Part shown: piece after piece, positions 62,195 through 64,000 of the stretch
How positions within the stretch are numbered: position 1 is the stretch's first letter
Layout of the letters: each line of letters starts with the position of its first letter
Assembly (NCBI GenBank): GCA_963082875.1
Contig: OY720100.1
Coordinates: 12,300,591 to 12,364,590 of the forward strand
Reading direction: 5' to 3'
Source of the DNA: Corella eumyota
Lineage: Eukaryota > Chordata > Ascidiacea > Phlebobranchia > Corellidae
Length of the DNA: 64,000 nt
Notes under the pieces: model-generated
What the model was told of the DNA's origin: nothing
The model's input: the letters and a program-made list of their open reading frames with translations, nothing else
Database searches by the model: none
Program-made: the position numbers and the translations under genes

Positions 62195-63898
62195 TTAGAT
62201 AGCTGACATTCCAGAGATGATCTCAATAAGTTCAGTAGTAATAACAGCTTGTCGAGTTCTGTTGTACAAGAGCGACATTCTGTCAATCATTTCACCTAAA
62301 AAAAAAAATTAACGAATCTTTTATTGGCATTATGAGATACATTTATTATTATAATATTATAGTATTTTACAACTGCAGTTCTGTTTTTAAAAAACAATAA
62401 CTTGCCCAAAAAAAATATGGCCAGCTTTGTTAAGTGTTAGGTAATAATTTATATACTTTACAAAACTCTAGATCTTAAACAAGCTTACACATCACATCGG
62501 TTATTCTACATTTGGTTTATCATCATATTAGTTTATAAAAAAATTTAACTTACCGGCGTTCTTAGAAGCACCGTCCATAGAAATCATCCTAGCACCTTGT
62601 TCACTTGTATAATTCTCCTTCATCGTATAATAAATTGTGTTGGCCAACTGAAACTCTTGGTAGTTTAGGATAACATCTTCGTCAATTGAATCGTAAACAG
62701 TCAAGTTGGCTATAAAAAATATTAACAATTAAAAAGATATGTAATACATTATAATATTTTTGTGACATTTTTTGGTTGAAATATTGTTTGTTGTTGTATC
62801 ATAAAAACAAAATTTGTATGTAAGCGATAATATTTTGAATTGAAATGCTAAATTTATTTTACTATAACTTACGAGATGCTGCCATAACATCCTTATCAAA
62901 AAATGGCTGCCTTTTGATTATCTGTGTCATTGCCGACCTAAAAATTGTGATATAAAAATATTATCGTGAACAACATGTTGTTTTATTCAACTGAAAAAAT
63001 ATATATATATTAGTAATTTAGCTAAATAATAGCTTTTCGTAATTCGACGTCATACGTTTGAGAACAGTTTCACTAAATTACTGTTATATTTTACTAGTAT
63101 TAAACATTTTGGTATCAAAATAAGTATAGAATTACTTGAAATAATTAAAGAAGATCTCTCCCTGGTTATAGGCATAGCCAGACTCTAAAATCTCACAAGC
63201 AATTGTTGAAGCATCAGAAAAGCTGGGAGGAACTCTTCCAAGCTCCTTGCATTCAAGAAGAAAATTGCCAGCCAACTTTTGACTAAAAAAGAAATATAAA
63301 TCTTTAAGTAGATTTTGAATAATACAAAATTTACAAGATAGGTTATATTTTTATTTTGCTATCTACAGTTTGGCATGTAAAAAAACATGTAGTGGGTTGT
63401 GCTACAATTGTGTTTTATACTATTGTAATCTTTAAATAATGGAGCTTAGTGGTTATAAAGGTATGATTGTGCAACCCTTTAAATGTAAAATTGTCATTTT
63501 TGTGAGGGTGAGATCTTTACTGACAAATATTAGTAGTAAGTTGCAATCATTTTTTGACAAACTAATTTTTAATGACAATTAATATGCAGCCTGAAGGGCA
63601 ACAATATAGTAATTATAACCAATATGTTTCATTTTAGTCCAACTTCCAAACATTTCAAGAAAAACCCTACTTTTAAACAAAATAACAATTTTCTTTAACC
63701 TCTGCAAGAAAATTTTTGCCTTATCTCCAACAGTGACGACTTTTGTCTCAACACCATCTGGCTGTTCATCGATAGCTGCTTTTAAAGCACGGCCAAGATT
63801 GGAATGCAAAGCCCCACACAAACCCCTGTCTGATGAAATTGCAACAAAAACCTGCTTTGGGCGATCTTCCACTGCTAGATTTGCTTTATCATACATCG
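62195..63898 (-). CDS. ATP5F1C: Mitochondrial ATP synthase gamma subunit, 5' part outside window
   Basis: Central rotor stalk of F1-ATPase in the mitochondrial matrix. Visible exons: 63898-63700, 63282-63136, 62937-62873, 62709-62554, 62295-62195; phases match throughout, about 222 codons. Diagnostic blocks: [17 protein letters not shown] (human [15 protein letters not shown]), [56 protein letters not shown] and the conserved end [19 protein letters not shown]. The N-terminal helix and mitochondrial presequence must lie beyond 64000. The first visible exon begins with the second and third bases of a codon (CG), so at least one more exon precedes it. Confidence 0.97.
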
Positions 63899-64000
63899 CT
63901 AAACAAAAGTTAACATTTTTTTAGAAAAAATTCAAAAAAAATGCAAATGAAACTACGAAAGCTTATTTTTAACATTTTAACCCTAAAAACATTAAAACAT

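Overview
The window looks like nuclear DNA of a tunicate, most likely a Ciona-type ascidian. It is AT-rich and compact, with short exons, short introns and little space between genes. Every recognisable protein is animal, several are chordate-type (TMEM26, ANKRD42, CFAP100, NUDT19, WNK), and tRNA-derived SINEs are scattered in the introns. The organism is an inference from sequence character; no search was run. All exon models were assembled by hand from frame, splice signals and family knowledge.

Layout, left to right. 1-25741 (-): a WNK kinase, 15 exons visible, 3' end off the left edge; a 13.7 kb intron (7491-21220) holds most of the non-coding DNA. 25742-27950: head-to-head intergenic region. 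27951-31149 (+): a RIPK/TKL-like kinase with an N-terminal coiled coil built from many small phase-0 exons. 31865-36269 (-): CFAP100, a ciliary coiled-coil protein, sharing a ~450 bp divergent promoter with 36723-41367 (+): ANKRD42. 42419-43169 (-): an unrecognised 98-aa three-exon gene. 45088-48824 (-): TMEM26. 52484-52840 (-): a small basic coiled-coil protein. 53563-56230 (+): NUDT19, a peroxisomal CoA diphosphatase ending in AKL. 57284-61123 (+): a secreted fibrinogen-domain protein. 62195-63898 (-): ATP synthase gamma, 5' end off the right edge.

The genes are not an operon and have no single shared pathway. CFAP100 (axoneme) and ANKRD42 are the only plausibly co-regulated pair, through a divergent promoter with two imperfect RFX/X-box-like sites.

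The most interesting structures are not genes. A 936 bp foldback DNA transposon sits exactly on an ANKRD42 exon-intron junction, and its 8 bp target duplication copies the 5' splice site. NUDT19 has an independent 28 bp duplication of a 5' splice site. An inverted SINE pair brackets CFAP100 exon 2. The WNK giant intron is rich in perfect GTCACGTGAC and TGACGTCA palindromes, suggesting regulatory DNA or an internal promoter. I found no CRISPR array, no rRNA or intact tRNA gene, and no retroviral element. I do not see a clearly new multi-gene biological system.
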